DNA of 64,000 nucleotides from Candidatus Manganitrophaceae bacterium (GCA_016200325.1 JACQEZ010000016.1:248001-312000), one strand, 5' to 3'; shown: positions 34,850-44,400, counted from the stretch's first letter. Made by a program: numbers and translations. Notes: generated by a model from the letters alone, not told the origin.

Positions 34850-35821
34850 TCACCAATCGATCCAGGCCGTTCCCCAGGTCAGCCCTCCTCCGAAGGCACA
34901 GAGTACCACCCGATTCCCCGGACGAATCTCCCCTCTTTTAAGCGCCTCATCCAACGCAATGGGAAGGGAGGAAGAAGAGGTGTTTCCGTATCGGGGAATC
35001 GTAATACGGGTCTTCTCTAAAGGGATCTCGGCCCGTTTAAAAACCGTTTCCAAGATCCTCAAATTCGCCTGGTGGAAAACAAAAAAGTCGACGGCAGAGA
35101 GGGGGAGCGCCGATTCCTGAGCAAAGGAATGAAGCGCCTCCTCCATTCTCCTCACCGCCATTCGGAAGAGCCCCTTCCCCTCCATCTTCATATAATTTAA
35201 TCCTTCACTCAGCGACGTGGCGGTCGTCGGGCAACGCGATCCCCCTGCCGGCAGGGAGATCAACCGATGCTTGGCCCCGTCGGCATGGAGGCGAATCGAT
35301 CGGATTCCCCGCTCGCCCCGCGCCAGCACCACCGCCGCCGCGCCGTCGCCGAACAAGATCGCGGTGGAGGGATCGTCCGGATCCACAAACGGAGATTTCA
35401 CCTCGGCCGAGATGATCAATGCCGCTCCGGCCGATCCATTCCGAATAAACTGATCCCCGACCGACAGGGCGTATAAAAATCCGGTGCACGATGCATTTAG
35501 ATCGAGCGCCGGGACGGTTCGGAGAGAAAGCGCCCGCTGTACGAGGCAAGCGGTTGAGGGGAAAACCATATCGGGTGACGTCGTCGAAACGACGATTAAA
35601 TCGACCTCCTCCGTCGAGAGCGCGGCCGAAGCGAGCGCCGCCCGGGCGGCTTCGGCGGCAAGCGAGGCGGTCGTCTCTCCCTTCTCCACCCAGTGTCGCT
35701 GCCGGATGCCGGTTCTTTTTTCAATCTCCCCCTCGGTCAAGCCAAGCCGCTTCGAAAGCTCGGCATTGGTCACGATCCGCTTGGGAAGCGCAATTCCGGT
35801 TCCGATAATTTGCGACGGCAT
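34850..35821 (-). CDS. fabH: Beta-ketoacyl-ACP synthase III
   Basis: Condenses acetyl-CoA with malonyl-ACP to start fatty-acid synthesis. 323 aa. The catalytic triad is visible: Cys in LNASCTGFLYAL, His in FHQANLRI and Asn in YGNTSSSSLPIAL. The glycine-rich end FGGGLTWGTAW is typical of the family. The start IIGTGIALPKRIVTN also fits. It stands alone; no other fatty-acid genes adjoin, so it may be a second copy or a specialised KAS III. Confidence 0.92.
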   Translation of the reverse strand: MPSQIIGTGIALPKRIVTNAELSKRLGLTEGEIEKRTGIRQRHWVEKGETTASLAAEAARAALASAALSTEEVDLIVVSTTSPDMVFPSTACLVQRALSLRTVPALDLNASCTGFLYALSVGDQFIRNGSAGAALIISAEVKSPFVDPDDPSTAILFGDGAAAVVLARGERGIRSIRLHADGAKHRLISLPAGGSRCPTTATSLSEGLNYMKMEGKGLFRMAVRRMEEALHSFAQESALPLSAVDFFVFHQANLRILETVFKRAEIPLEKTRITIPRYGNTSSSSLPIALDEALKRGEIRPGNRVVLCAFGGGLTWGTAWIDW

Positions 35822-35950
35822 AGGCCGCGATTATAGGAGTTCTCTTCCGCTTCTGTCAATGCATGACCCTTGCGCTTTCCGGGAAGATCTGTTATTTATT
35901 ACCTCATTGTTTTCAATGGGAGCGGGCGACAAACGCCCCTCCGGAGAGGG

Positions 35951-36682
35951 ATGATGATCCGTCGCGCCGCCGTCGTTTTACTTGCCCTTTTCCTGGTCGG
36001 CTGCAGCCGATCGGGGGAGAAATCAGACCTCCTGTCGCTGCTCGGAATCGATGAGAAGATCGCCGACACCTCCGATCAAGAAGCCGGCAAAATCTACGAC
36101 GCCCTCACCCTCCTGAAGCGGGGCGAAGCCCATTTTGTCAAAGAAGATTATGCCGCCGCCGCGGAGGAATATCAGCGGTTCCTGGAACTCCACCCGTTCC
36201 ATCGGATGGCGGCGTTTGCGCAATATCGACTCGGCATGAGCTATTACCACCAGCTCAACACGATCGATCGCGATCCGGGCCCGGTCGAGAAGGCGATCAC
36301 GGCTTTCCAGAAGGTGGTCAAAGATTACCCGCAAAGCCTCTACACCCAAGAGGCGGGAGACAAACTCCATGACCTCACCCGTCGGCTGGCACAGCATGAT
36401 TTTTATGTCGGCTATTTTTATTACAAAAACAGCGCCTACCCGGCGGCGATCGCCCGTTTCCAGAAGATCATCACAAAGGGGGAAAATCGGTCTCTGATTG
36501 AAAAAAGCCTCTATTACAAAGGACTCTCACTTTATTATTCGGAACAGCGCGAAGAAGCAAAAGAGACCCTCCAGCGGCTGCTGCAAGAATATCCGGAGAG
36601 CTCCTTCGCGAGGGGCGCAAAACAGATGCTCTCCGAACTGGACGCATCGATCCGCCCTTCTCCCGTCTCAGGGAACCCCTGA
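35951..36682 (+). CDS. bamD: BamD-type outer-membrane assembly lipoprotein
   Basis: A 243 aa lipoprotein from the ATG at 35951 (ATG at 35954 is equally possible); the open frame extends upstream but GGAGAGGG and the signal peptide fix this start. Lipobox LFLVGC places the lipidated Cys at about residue 18. The rest is a chain of TPR repeats (YAAAAEEYQRFLELHP, AITAFQKVVKDYP, AIARFQKII, AKETLQRLLQEYP), the BamD/YfiO pattern. It helps BamA fold outer-membrane proteins. It lies 35 bases ahead of the siroheme dehydrogenase gene. Confidence 0.88.
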   Translation: MMIRRAAVVLLALFLVGCSRSGEKSDLLSLLGIDEKIADTSDQEAGKIYDALTLLKRGEAHFVKEDYAAAAEEYQRFLELHPFHRMAAFAQYRLGMSYYHQLNTIDRDPGPVEKAITAFQKVVKDYPQSLYTQEAGDKLHDLTRRLAQHDFYVGYFYYKNSAYPAAIARFQKIITKGENRSLIEKSLYYKGLSLYYSEQREEAKETLQRLLQEYPESSFARGAKQMLSELDASIRPSPVSGNP

Positions 36683-36717
36683 TCCGAAGGAGCCTCCATC
36701 CAATCTATGCCGAGTCA

Positions 36718-37410
36718 ATGCGATACTATCCTCTCTTTCTCAATTTAGAACAACAGCTCGTGGTGGTAATCGGGGGCGGTCCGGTCGCAGAACGAAAGAG
36801 CGCCGCCCTCCTGAAAGCAGGCGCGTGTGTGAAGGTGATCAGTCCCCGCTTGACCCCCCGTCTCACCCGGTGGAAAACCGAGGGGTCAGTCGAAATTCAC
36901 GCCCGACCTTACCGTCGGGGCGATTTAAAAGGGGCGCGGCTCGCCTTTGTCGCCACCGACGATGCGGCGGTCAACGAGGCGGTCTTCCGGGAGGCGAAAC
37001 GAAGAGGGGTGCTCCTCAACCGGGCCGATCTAAGCGAGGCGGGCGCCGACACGGGCGGCTTTATTGTACCGGCGTCGTTCTCCAAGGGCGGTATCATAGT
37101 GGCGGTCTCGACACAGGGGAAGAGCCCGGCCCTCGCCAAAGTGATTCGAAATCAATTAAAAGAGGCGCTACCGCCGACGGTCTCCCTCCTTACCGAGCTT
37201 CTCGCCCGGGTGAAGCGGATCTTGGTCGAGAAGAAAATACCGGTCGAGCGGAGGAAAAAAATCTTAACCCGCCTGGCCGAATCGAGCCTCCCCGCCCTCT
37301 ATGCGCAGGGAGAGATCGATCAAGCGGAAGAGCTGATCGTTCAACTCAGCGGCCTGCAACGGGCCGAATGGTCCTTGCGTCCCGAATCGAAGCAGAAAGG
37401 AATCGGATGA
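36718..37410 (+). CDS. Precorrin-2 dehydrogenase/sirohydrochlorin ferrochelatase (Met8/CysG-N type)
   Basis: Oxidises precorrin-2 with NAD and may insert iron to make siroheme. 230 aa, the length of the stand-alone enzyme without a methyltransferase domain. NAD site VVVIGGGPVAERKSAALL (about residues 15-32), the aspartate-region LAFVATDDAAVNE and FIVPASFSKGGIIVAVSTQGKSPALA with the family phosphate loop are clear. It could feed siroheme or, through sirohydrochlorin, cobalamin or heme d1. It overlaps the next gene by ATGA. Confidence 0.92.
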   Translation: MRYYPLFLNLEQQLVVVIGGGPVAERKSAALLKAGACVKVISPRLTPRLTRWKTEGSVEIHARPYRRGDLKGARLAFVATDDAAVNEAVFREAKRRGVLLNRADLSEAGADTGGFIVPASFSKGGIIVAVSTQGKSPALAKVIRNQLKEALPPTVSLLTELLARVKRILVEKKIPVERRKKILTRLAESSLPALYAQGEIDQAEELIVQLSGLQRAEWSLRPESKQKGIG

Positions 37411-38363
37411 AGAAAAAAACGGAGCTCCCCTGGGATCAGCTCCGGACCTACTCCGTCAAACAGCGGCCGAGCAAGGTCCGGAAAGAGGAATTCGCCGCGC
37501 CGCTCTCACCGGGTGCTGGGGTCAAGGCTTTTCTGAACTCGCTCCCTCAAATTCTCGCCGCCAAAGACCTTCGTGCCGTCCTCACCGCAACGGCCGAGGC
37601 CCATCGGAACGAGAAACAGGTCCTCTTTGCGATGGGGGCGCATGTCATCAAGGTCGGGCTCAACCCGTTGATCATCGATCTGATGGAGCGGGGGATCCTC
37701 ACCGGCCTCGCCCTCAACGGCGCCGGAATCATCCATGACTTTGAGCTCGCCTTTATCGGACAGACCTCCGAGGATGTCGCCCCGGAGTTGGAAGACGGCA
37801 CCTTTGGGATGGCGGAGGAGACGGCGAGTTATCTCAACCAGGCGATCACGAAGGGAGCGGCCAAGGGGATCGGCATCGGGGAAGCGGTCGGGAAGATGAT
37901 CCTCGCCGGCGGATTCCCCTACACCGAGAACAGCCTCTTGGCGGCCGCGGCCCGCCTCGGCATTCCGGCCACCGTCCACGTGGCGATCGGAACCGACATC
38001 ATCCATATGCACCCCTCGGCCGACGGCGCGGCGATTGGGAAGGGATCGTATCTCGACTTCCGCCGCTATACCGAAGGGGTCGCCGATCTGGAAGGGGGAA
38101 TCTACTTTAACATCGGCTCGGCGGTGCTCCTCCCGGAAATTTTCTTAAAATCATTGTCGATCGCCCGGAACCTCGGTCGGACGGTCCAAAATTTTACCGT
38201 GGTGAACATGGACTTCATCCAACACTATCGGCCGATCACGAACGTCGTGAAGCGGCCGACGCAGAAACATGGCAGAGGCTACGCGCTCACCGGGCATCAT
38301 GAGATCATGCTCCCGCTGCTGATCGCCGGCCTCCTGGCCGAACTGGAGGGGGACAAAAAGTGA
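37407..38363 (+). CDS. Conserved-looking protein of unknown function, possibly deoxyhypusine-synthase-like
   Basis: 318 aa from the ATG at 37407, which overlaps the upstream stop (ATGA). The sequence is rich in glycine and conserved-looking: GAHVIKVGLNPLIIDLMERG, NGAGIIHDFELAFIGQTSEDV, HVAIGTDIIHMHPSADG and FNIGSAVLLPE. The first two segments recall the NAD-binding fold of deoxyhypusine synthase, but I am not certain, and bacteria lack the usual eIF5A substrate. No signal or membrane segment. It overlaps the heptose adenylyltransferase gene by GTGA, so it is coupled on both sides. Confidence 0.75.
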   Translation: MKKKTELPWDQLRTYSVKQRPSKVRKEEFAAPLSPGAGVKAFLNSLPQILAAKDLRAVLTATAEAHRNEKQVLFAMGAHVIKVGLNPLIIDLMERGILTGLALNGAGIIHDFELAFIGQTSEDVAPELEDGTFGMAEETASYLNQAITKGAAKGIGIGEAVGKMILAGGFPYTENSLLAAAARLGIPATVHVAIGTDIIHMHPSADGAAIGKGSYLDFRRYTEGVADLEGGIYFNIGSAVLLPEIFLKSLSIARNLGRTVQNFTVVNMDFIQHYRPITNVVKRPTQKHGRGYALTGHHEIMLPLLIAGLLAELEGDKK

Positions 38364-38848
38364 AATTGGCAAAAGAGATCAGCCTCGCCACCCTTCAAAA
38401 AAAGATCCGCGCGCTCCAGAAGCAAGGAAAGAAGATCGTCTTCACGAACGGCTGCTTCGATCTTCTCCACGTCGGACATGTCCGGTATCTGTCCATGGCC
38501 CGGGCGTTGGGCGACTGCCTCATCGTTGCCGTCAACTCAGACGCCTCGGTTCGCCGTTTGAAAGGTCCGACCCGCCCGATCGTCCCCCATCGAGAGCGGC
38601 TCGAGGTCCTCTCCGCGCTCGCTTGCATCGACTATCTCATCCTCTTTAGCGACAACACCCCCGGCCGGGTCATCGACACCCTGATCCCGGACATCTTGGT
38701 CAAGGGGGGCGATTGGAGCCTCAATGAGATCGTCGGACGGGAGACGGTGGAACGGCAGGGCGGCAAAGTGATCCGGATCAAGACGGTCGCCGGCGCCTCC
38801 ACCACGAACCTCATCGAGCGCATCCTCAGCCGAGCCGGCCGGGGATGA
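38360..38848 (+). CDS. rfaE2: D-glycero-beta-D-manno-heptose 1-phosphate adenylyltransferase (HldE C-terminal type)
   Basis: Activates heptose 1-phosphate to ADP-heptose for lipopolysaccharide core. 162 aa, the free-standing adenylyltransferase domain. The nucleotidyltransferase motif FTNGCFDLLHVGHVRYL holds HVGH, and ILVKGGDW and the STTNLIERI end agree with the family. The GTG start at 38360 overlaps the previous stop. No heptose kinase partner (the N-terminal half of HldE) adjoins. Its presence supports a heptose-containing outer membrane. Confidence 0.95.
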   Translation: MKLAKEISLATLQKKIRALQKQGKKIVFTNGCFDLLHVGHVRYLSMARALGDCLIVAVNSDASVRRLKGPTRPIVPHRERLEVLSALACIDYLILFSDNTPGRVIDTLIPDILVKGGDWSLNEIVGRETVERQGGKVIRIKTVAGASTTNLIERILSRAGRG

Positions 38849-38968
38849 CTTCAGAATGAACTGTGTTATAGTATGGAAGCATGCACCGCAGAAAGGGTTA
38901 AAGGCGCGGGGCGGAAACCTTTATTCCGATTACACCGCGCGCCGCATTTCAAATTCCGCATTTAATTT

Positions 38969-41900
38969 ATGATTCACCAACTTCAATCTCCCCTCTTCTC
39001 GCCCGTGTTGGAAGCGATCGGAGAGGGAACCACTAAAATTAAGACGAGCGGCCTGTGGGGGTCGTCCGAAGCGTTCTTTCTCTCCCGCGTTGTCCGCGAA
39101 GGGAGATCGTTCTGTTTGGTCGCCCCTTCCCATGCACAGGCGGAGCGGTTCCATCGCGAGCTTCGATTCTTTCTCGATCTCGACGCCGCCGCCCATCCTC
39201 CATCGGAGATCCTCTTCTTTCCCCCGTGGGATATCTTGCCGTACGAGCCGTCGACGCCCCGGCCCGACTGGATTGCGCAGCGCCTGGCGACACTCCACCG
39301 ACTGACGGAGAACCCGACCGCGTCGGTCATTACCTCCGTTGAAGCGTTCTTACAGAAGGTCGTCTCCAAATCGGTCATTCAAGAAAGAACCTTCACCCTC
39401 CGAACAGGAGAGACCCTCTCGAAAGAGACCCTGATCGAGCGGCTCTATCAAGGGGGCTATGAAGTCGTTACCAGTGTGACGCAGCCGGGTGAGCTCGCCT
39501 TTCGCGGCGGGATCGTCGATCTCTCGACGCCGGGCGCGCCCCAGCCGGTCCGGATTGAATTCTTCGGCGATGAGATCGAATCGATCCGAACGTTCGATCC
39601 GGAGACGCAGAAATCGATCTCACCGATCGATTCGGTTCAGGTGATCCTCGGGCGGGAAAATCTCTTCGACCCGAACTTCTACCGGATCCCATTAATCGAC
39701 TACTTCCCCGCCGGCGCGCTCCTGGTGCTGGATGAGCCCGACGAGGTCTTGCAGAAAGGAAAGCGTTTTCTGGAAGAGGTTGAAGAGGGGGCGCTCTTTG
39801 CCGCCCGCCGAAATCCCAAATACCCCAAGACCGACGAGCTCTATCTTCCGCTTGATTTCTTGTTGGAGGCCGACCCGGGGCGGACCCGACTCGATCTCGA
39901 GTCGCTCTCCCTGCGGCAGGAGCGCAACGCCCGGCGCTTTTCGTTCGATGTCCGGTCGATCCCTTCGCTTGGATTGGGACGCCCCGGGCAGCCTTTCTCC
40001 GAAGTGATGCAGACGCTCGATATTCTCCGCCGAGACCACCTCGTCGTCGTGGCGGTTCGGAATGAAACCCAGCTCGCCCGGTTCAAGCACCTCTTCTCCG
40101 ACCACGACCTTCCCTGGGGGCTCTGGGATCCGGGCCAAGGCGCGGCGGCGACCTTTCCGCTGCCGATCTATCTCACTATCGGCGCCGTCTCGGAAGGCTT
40201 CTCGATTCCGGAGATCAAAATTGCGTTTTTAACCGAAGAGGCGCTGATGGGACGGGCTGGCGCCGCGCCGACACGGCGCACCTCCTCCCGCCGCACTAAG
40301 CACAAGGCGTCGGGCGCCGGGCTTCTCTCCTCGTTCGAGGATTTGAAGCCGAACGATTATATCGTTCATCTCGACCATGGGATCGGCCGGTATGTCGGCT
40401 TGAAGCGCCTCTCGATCCGGCAGCAGGAGCGGGCGCCGGCGTACGATTCCGATTTTCTCGTTCTGGAATATGCGGCCAAGGATAAAGTTTACGTCCCGCT
40501 CAACTCGCTGCACCTCGTCCAGCGCTACATCGGACCGGAGGGAAACCCGCCGCGGCTCGACCGGCTCGGAGGGACACAGTGGGCGAAGACCAAATCTCGC
40601 GTTCAGAAAGAAGTTCAGCAGATTGCCGAAGAGCTCTTGCAGCTTTATGCCGAGCGGGAGGTCGTCAAAGGACACCCGTTCGCCCCGCCCCCCTCCCTTT
40701 CGGAGGAGTTCGCGGCGGCGTTCGAATACGAGGAGACCCCCGATCAGCTCCGAGCGATCGAAGAGGTCCTCTCCGACATGGAGCAGCCCAAGCCGATGGA
40801 CCGGCTCGTCTGCGGCGATGTCGGTTACGGCAAGACGGAGGTCGCGATGCGGGCCGCTTTCCAAGCGGTGATGGAGAACAAGCAGGTCGCCATGCTGGTG
40901 CCGACCACCCTGCTCGCGCAGCAGCACTATCAAAACTTCGCCAACCGCTTTGCCTCCTTTCCGGTCCGGGTGGAGGTCTTAAGCCGCTTCCGCTCCCGAA
41001 AAGAGCAAAAGGAAGTGGTCGCCGAGCTTCAAAAGGGAGGGGTCGATATCTTGATCGGCACCCATCGGCTACTTCAGAAAGACATTCACTTCCGGGACCT
41101 CGGATTGGTCATCATCGACGAGGAGCACCGCTTCGGCGTCCGGGCCAAGGAGCGGCTCAAGCAGCTTCGAAAACAGGTCGACGTCCTCACCCTGACCGCC
41201 ACACCGATCCCCCGCACCCTGCAGATGGCGCTGGCGCAGGTCCGCAATCTCTCCGTCATCGAGACCCCGCCGGCCGATCGCCTGGCGATTCGGACGATCC
41301 TCGCCCCGTTCGATCCGACGATCATCCGCGAGGCGATCTTCCGGGAGCTGGTCCGGGGAGGACAGGTCTTCTTTGTCCACAATCGGGTCCATAACATCGA
41401 GCAGATCGGTCGCTTCCTGGCCGACCTGGTACCGGAGGCGAAGATCGCCGTCGCCCACGGCCAGATGCGGGAGCCGCTGTTGGAAGAGGTGATGCTCAAA
41501 TTTCAGGCGAAGGAATACAATCTCCTGTTGACGACGACGATCATCGAATCGGGGATCGATATCCCCTCGGCCAATACCATGATCATCAACGACGCCGACC
41601 GATTCGGACTGGCCGAGCTCTACCAGCTTCGCGGGCGGGTCGGCCGCTCCGACGAGCAGGCCTATGCCTATCTGCTGGTGCGCGAGGGACGGATGCTCAC
41701 CGAGGAGGCGCGGCAGCGGCTGCAGGCGATTCAGGAGTTCACCGAGCTCGGCTCGGGCTTCCGGATCGCCGCGCGCGACCTGGAGATCCGCGGCGCGGGG
41801 AACCTGTTGGGTCAGGAACAATCGGGACAGATCGCGGCGGTCGGCTTCGAGCTTTATTTAAAAATGATTGAAGACGCCGTGCAGCGGATCAAAGGGGTCG

Positions 41901-42361
41901 CGGTCGAGAAGGAGATCGAGCCGGCGCTGCAATTCCAGCTCTCCGCTTTTATACCGGACATATATATCCCCGACACCTATCAGCGGCTCTCGATCTACAA
42001 ACGTCTTTCCAGCTGCGAGGAGGTGGAGGAGATCGATGCGATCCGAGGCGAGCTGGAAGACCGCTACGGCCCGCTTCCGGAGCCGGTGGTCCATCTCCTC
42101 CAGATCATCCAACTGAAGACGATGGCGAAAGCGCTCCGGATCGTGAAGATCGAAGAGAAAGAGCGGGTCCTCTCGTTCGTCTTCGATGAATCGGCCCAAA
42201 TCACCGAAAATGACCTGCTCCGGCTGATGGAGACCCTCCGCAACCGGATTCACTTTACCTCCCACTACTCTTTTGAGATTCAGATCAAGAACCGCGCCTG
42301 GGAAGATCTCTTTCTCGATGTCGCCCATTGTCTCTCGACCCTGCAGAAAGGGAAAAAATGA
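38969..42361 (+). CDS. mfd: Transcription-repair coupling factor
   Basis: An ATP-dependent translocase that removes RNA polymerase stalled at DNA damage and recruits UvrA. 1130 aa, full length. UvrB-homology region N-terminal (GGIVDLSTPG, IRIEFFGDEIESIRTFDP), RNA-polymerase-binding domain around LKPNDYIVHLDHGIGRYVGL, helicase motor with CGDVGYGKTEVAMRAAF (Walker A), IIDEEHRFGV (DEEH box) and QLRGRVGRSDEQAYAYL (motif VI), then the TRCF C-terminal domain. The ATG at 38969 has no clear ribosome site. Its stop overlaps the next start (ATGA). Confidence 0.98.
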   Translation: MIHQLQSPLFSPVLEAIGEGTTKIKTSGLWGSSEAFFLSRVVREGRSFCLVAPSHAQAERFHRELRFFLDLDAAAHPPSEILFFPPWDILPYEPSTPRPDWIAQRLATLHRLTENPTASVITSVEAFLQKVVSKSVIQERTFTLRTGETLSKETLIERLYQGGYEVVTSVTQPGELAFRGGIVDLSTPGAPQPVRIEFFGDEIESIRTFDPETQKSISPIDSVQVILGRENLFDPNFYRIPLIDYFPAGALLVLDEPDEVLQKGKRFLEEVEEGALFAARRNPKYPKTDELYLPLDFLLEADPGRTRLDLESLSLRQERNARRFSFDVRSIPSLGLGRPGQPFSEVMQTLDILRRDHLVVVAVRNETQLARFKHLFSDHDLPWGLWDPGQGAAATFPLPIYLTIGAVSEGFSIPEIKIAFLTEEALMGRAGAAPTRRTSSRRTKHKASGAGLLSSFEDLKPNDYIVHLDHGIGRYVGLKRLSIRQQERAPAYDSDFLVLEYAAKDKVYVPLNSLHLVQRYIGPEGNPPRLDRLGGTQWAKTKSRVQKEVQQIAEELLQLYAEREVVKGHPFAPPPSLSEEFAAAFEYEETPDQLRAIEEVLSDMEQPKPMDRLVCGDVGYGKTEVAMRAAFQAVMENKQVAMLVPTTLLAQQHYQNFANRFASFPVRVEVLSRFRSRKEQKEVVAELQKGGVDILIGTHRLLQKDIHFRDLGLVIIDEEHRFGVRAKERLKQLRKQVDVLTLTATPIPRTLQMALAQVRNLSVIETPPADRLAIRTILAPFDPTIIREAIFRELVRGGQVFFVHNRVHNIEQIGRFLADLVPEAKIAVAHGQMREPLLEEVMLKFQAKEYNLLLTTTIIESGIDIPSANTMIINDADRFGLAELYQLRGRVGRSDEQAYAYLLVREGRMLTEEARQRLQAIQEFTELGSGFRIAARDLEIRGAGNLLGQEQSGQIAAVGFELYLKMIEDAVQRIKGVAVEKEIEPALQFQLSAFIPDIYIPDTYQRLSIYKRLSSCEEVEEIDAIRGELEDRYGPLPEPVVHLLQIIQLKTMAKALRIVKIEEKERVLSFVFDESAQITENDLLRLMETLRNRIHFTSHYSFEIQIKNRAWEDLFLDVAHCLSTLQKGKK

Positions 42362-43311
42362 AGCGACCGGCGTCGTGCCTGGGACCGCTCCTCCCCCCCG
42401 TTTTTCTCTTTCTGCTTCTCACTGGCTGCTGGCAGCAGAAACCCTCTCCGATGCTGGCGACGGTGGCGCTGGTCAACGACGAGCCGATCACCTTTCAAGA
42501 GCTCCAGATGGAGCTCTCCGAATCGAATGAAAAAGGGACGCAAGGGCTGGAGGCGACCGAGCAAGAAAAAGAGGCGTTGAAGCGGCGCCTGCTGGAGCAG
42601 CTGATCGAGCGGAAGATGCTCCTGCAAGAAGCGAAACGGCTGAAGATCGATCTGAAGGAAGGAGAGATGCAGGAGCGGCTGGCCGAGATCCGCGACAACA
42701 TGGACGAGGAGGCGTTTCTCCGCTTTCTCGCCGAACGGCGGCTGACGAAAGAAGCGTGGGAGAACACGGCTCGCGAGACGCTCCTGATCGAAAAATTGCT
42801 GAATCAGCTCGTCGGCGATCAGATTTCGCTACCAGACGACGAGCTGATGCAGTATTATAACGGCCATCTGGAAGAGTGGCATCTGCCGGAGCAGGTCAAG
42901 CTGCGGCAGGTTCTCGTCCCGACGGAGGACGAGGCGAAGACGCTCCACGGCACCCTCGCTGCAGGAGCGGACTTCAACGAGACCGCCCGGACCCATGCCT
43001 CCTCCGAATTCGGAGAGGGGGGGGATTTGGGCTATCGGACGGCGGCCGAGTTGCCGGTCGAATTCGAGCCGCTCTTCAAGGCGGAGGTCGGATTTGTCAG
43101 TGACATCATCAAATCCCCCTTCGGCTATCACATCGTGAAGGTGGAAGACCGTCAGCCGGCCCGGACCCTTCCTTTCGACGATGTGAAAGAGCGGATCTAT
43201 CAGACCCTCTTGGAAGAGAAGCGGGAAGTCCTCTTCTCCCGCTGGTTCGACAATATCCGCCGCAAAACGGAGGTCAAGATCAATGAAGAGCTGCTTCACA
43301 AATTTTCTTAA
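42358..43311 (+). CDS. PpiC-type peptidyl-prolyl isomerase lipoprotein
   Basis: A 317 aa lipoprotein from the ATG at 42358, coupled to mfd. The lipobox LLLTGC puts the lipid Cys near residue 22. The N-terminal region carries the SurA-like chaperone helices (NDEPITFQELQMEL through RKMLLQEAKRL). The parvulin domain covers about residues 180-275 (VKLRQVLVPTEDEA, GGDLGYRTAAELP, GYHIVKVEDRQP). It probably assists folding in the periplasm, as PrsA does. It overlaps the next gene by 29 bases. Confidence 0.9.
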   Translation: MKRPASCLGPLLPPVFLFLLLTGCWQQKPSPMLATVALVNDEPITFQELQMELSESNEKGTQGLEATEQEKEALKRRLLEQLIERKMLLQEAKRLKIDLKEGEMQERLAEIRDNMDEEAFLRFLAERRLTKEAWENTARETLLIEKLLNQLVGDQISLPDDELMQYYNGHLEEWHLPEQVKLRQVLVPTEDEAKTLHGTLAAGADFNETARTHASSEFGEGGDLGYRTAAELPVEFEPLFKAEVGFVSDIIKSPFGYHIVKVEDRQPARTLPFDDVKERIYQTLLEEKREVLFSRWFDNIRRKTEVKINEELLHKFS

Positions 43312-44266
43312 TCGCCTTCTCTTGCCGATCCTGACGGGAATGCTCCTCTCTACCTCCGTAGAGGCCGCTTCGGCGGTGCTCATCGACCGGGTGGTGGCGG
43401 TGGTCAACCGCGAGGCGATCACACAAAGCGACCTGGATGAGGCGGCGCAGGCGCTAAAGAAGCAGGGGCTGCGCGTCGGCGGCGCGGAGACGGAGAAAAA
43501 AGAGGTCGAGCACGACCTGCTCAACCAGATGATCGAGCAGAAGCTGCTGTTGCAGGAAGCGAAGAAAAAGGGAATCCGCGTCACCGATTCCGAGCTCGAT
43601 CTGGCACTGAAAGATATCGAAGAGCGAAACCGTTTTCAAAATCGCGATGCGCTGAAGCAGGCGGTCTCGCAGGAAGGAATTCCCTGGGATAAATATATGG
43701 ACGACCTGCGAAATCAGCTGACCTCGCTGAAGCTGATGAACCGCGAGGTCGACTCGAACCTCCTGATGACGGAAGAGGAAATCAAAGCGTATTATGACAG
43801 CCACCCCGAGCAATTCCAACTTCCGGAGCAGATTCGGGTGAAGCAGATCCTCCTGCGGGTCCCGTCGGAGGCGTCAGCCGATGCGGTCGAGCGGAAACAT
43901 CAGAAGGCAACGGAGGTTCTGACCGAGCTCAAATCGGGAACCGACTTCGAGCGGTTGGTTGAACAGTACAGCGAGGGCGCCGAGCGGCGCAACGGCGGCG
44001 ACCTCGGATTCTTCAAAAAGGGAGACCTCGCCCCCGAGATCGATCGGGTGATCTTCTCCCTCAAAGATGGCGAGGTCAGTCCGGTCATCCAGACCTCGCT
44101 CGGCTTTCATCTCTTCAAAGTGCAAGTCCCCCCCGAACTTCGGAAGCAGCCGTTCGAGAAGGTCAAAAAAGAGATCGAAGAAAAACTCCACAACGAAAAA
44201 CGAAACGCCCTCCGTCAAAAATGGATGAATGACATCTGGGGGCACTCGTTCGTCGAGGTAAAGTAG
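43283..44266 (+). CDS. surA: SurA-family periplasmic chaperone/peptidyl-prolyl isomerase
   Basis: Escorts outer-membrane proteins to the BAM machine. 327 aa with a cleavable signal (residues about 1-29, ending VEAAS). Chaperone core: LIDRVVAVVNREAITQSDLDEA and LLNQMIEQKLLLQEAKKKGI. One parvulin domain (IRVKQILLRVPSEA, NGGDLGFFKKGDLAPE, GFHLFKVQ); the second domain of E. coli SurA is missing, which is common. The ATG at 43283 has a GGAGGTCAAGATCA site. It is the second of a tandem pair with the PpiC lipoprotein. Confidence 0.9.
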   Translation: MKSCFTNFLNRLLLPILTGMLLSTSVEAASAVLIDRVVAVVNREAITQSDLDEAAQALKKQGLRVGGAETEKKEVEHDLLNQMIEQKLLLQEAKKKGIRVTDSELDLALKDIEERNRFQNRDALKQAVSQEGIPWDKYMDDLRNQLTSLKLMNREVDSNLLMTEEEIKAYYDSHPEQFQLPEQIRVKQILLRVPSEASADAVERKHQKATEVLTELKSGTDFERLVEQYSEGAERRNGGDLGFFKKGDLAPEIDRVIFSLKDGEVSPVIQTSLGFHLFKVQVPPELRKQPFEKVKKEIEEKLHNEKRNALRQKWMNDIWGHSFVEVK

Positions 44267-44380
44267 GTCGCCTGATCAAGGCCCCATCGGCCGCTCCGTA
44301 CAACCTTCCCTGAATGAGATGCTGGACTCTCCATCATCCAAAGACTTCGATGCCAAAGGCCTCGTCGCGCTTTGACCGAA

Positions 44381-44400
44381 GGCCTTCTGCCCAGAAGGCC
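44381..44400 (+). terminator. Short perfect hairpin after surA
   Basis: GGCCTTCTG (44381-44389) and CAGAAGGCC (44392-44400) can form a 9-bp stem. It is not followed by a T run on either strand, so it is terminator-like only. It lies in the 283-base gap between surA and the convergent engB gene, where nothing else stands out. Confidence 0.3.

Noticed and set aside
36498-38363. A 621-codon open frame that starts inside the BamD-like gene
   Set aside because: Only the last 318 codons look like protein. The first part is an out-of-frame shadow of the BamD-like and siroheme genes, and the real start at 37407 is fixed by an ATGA overlap.
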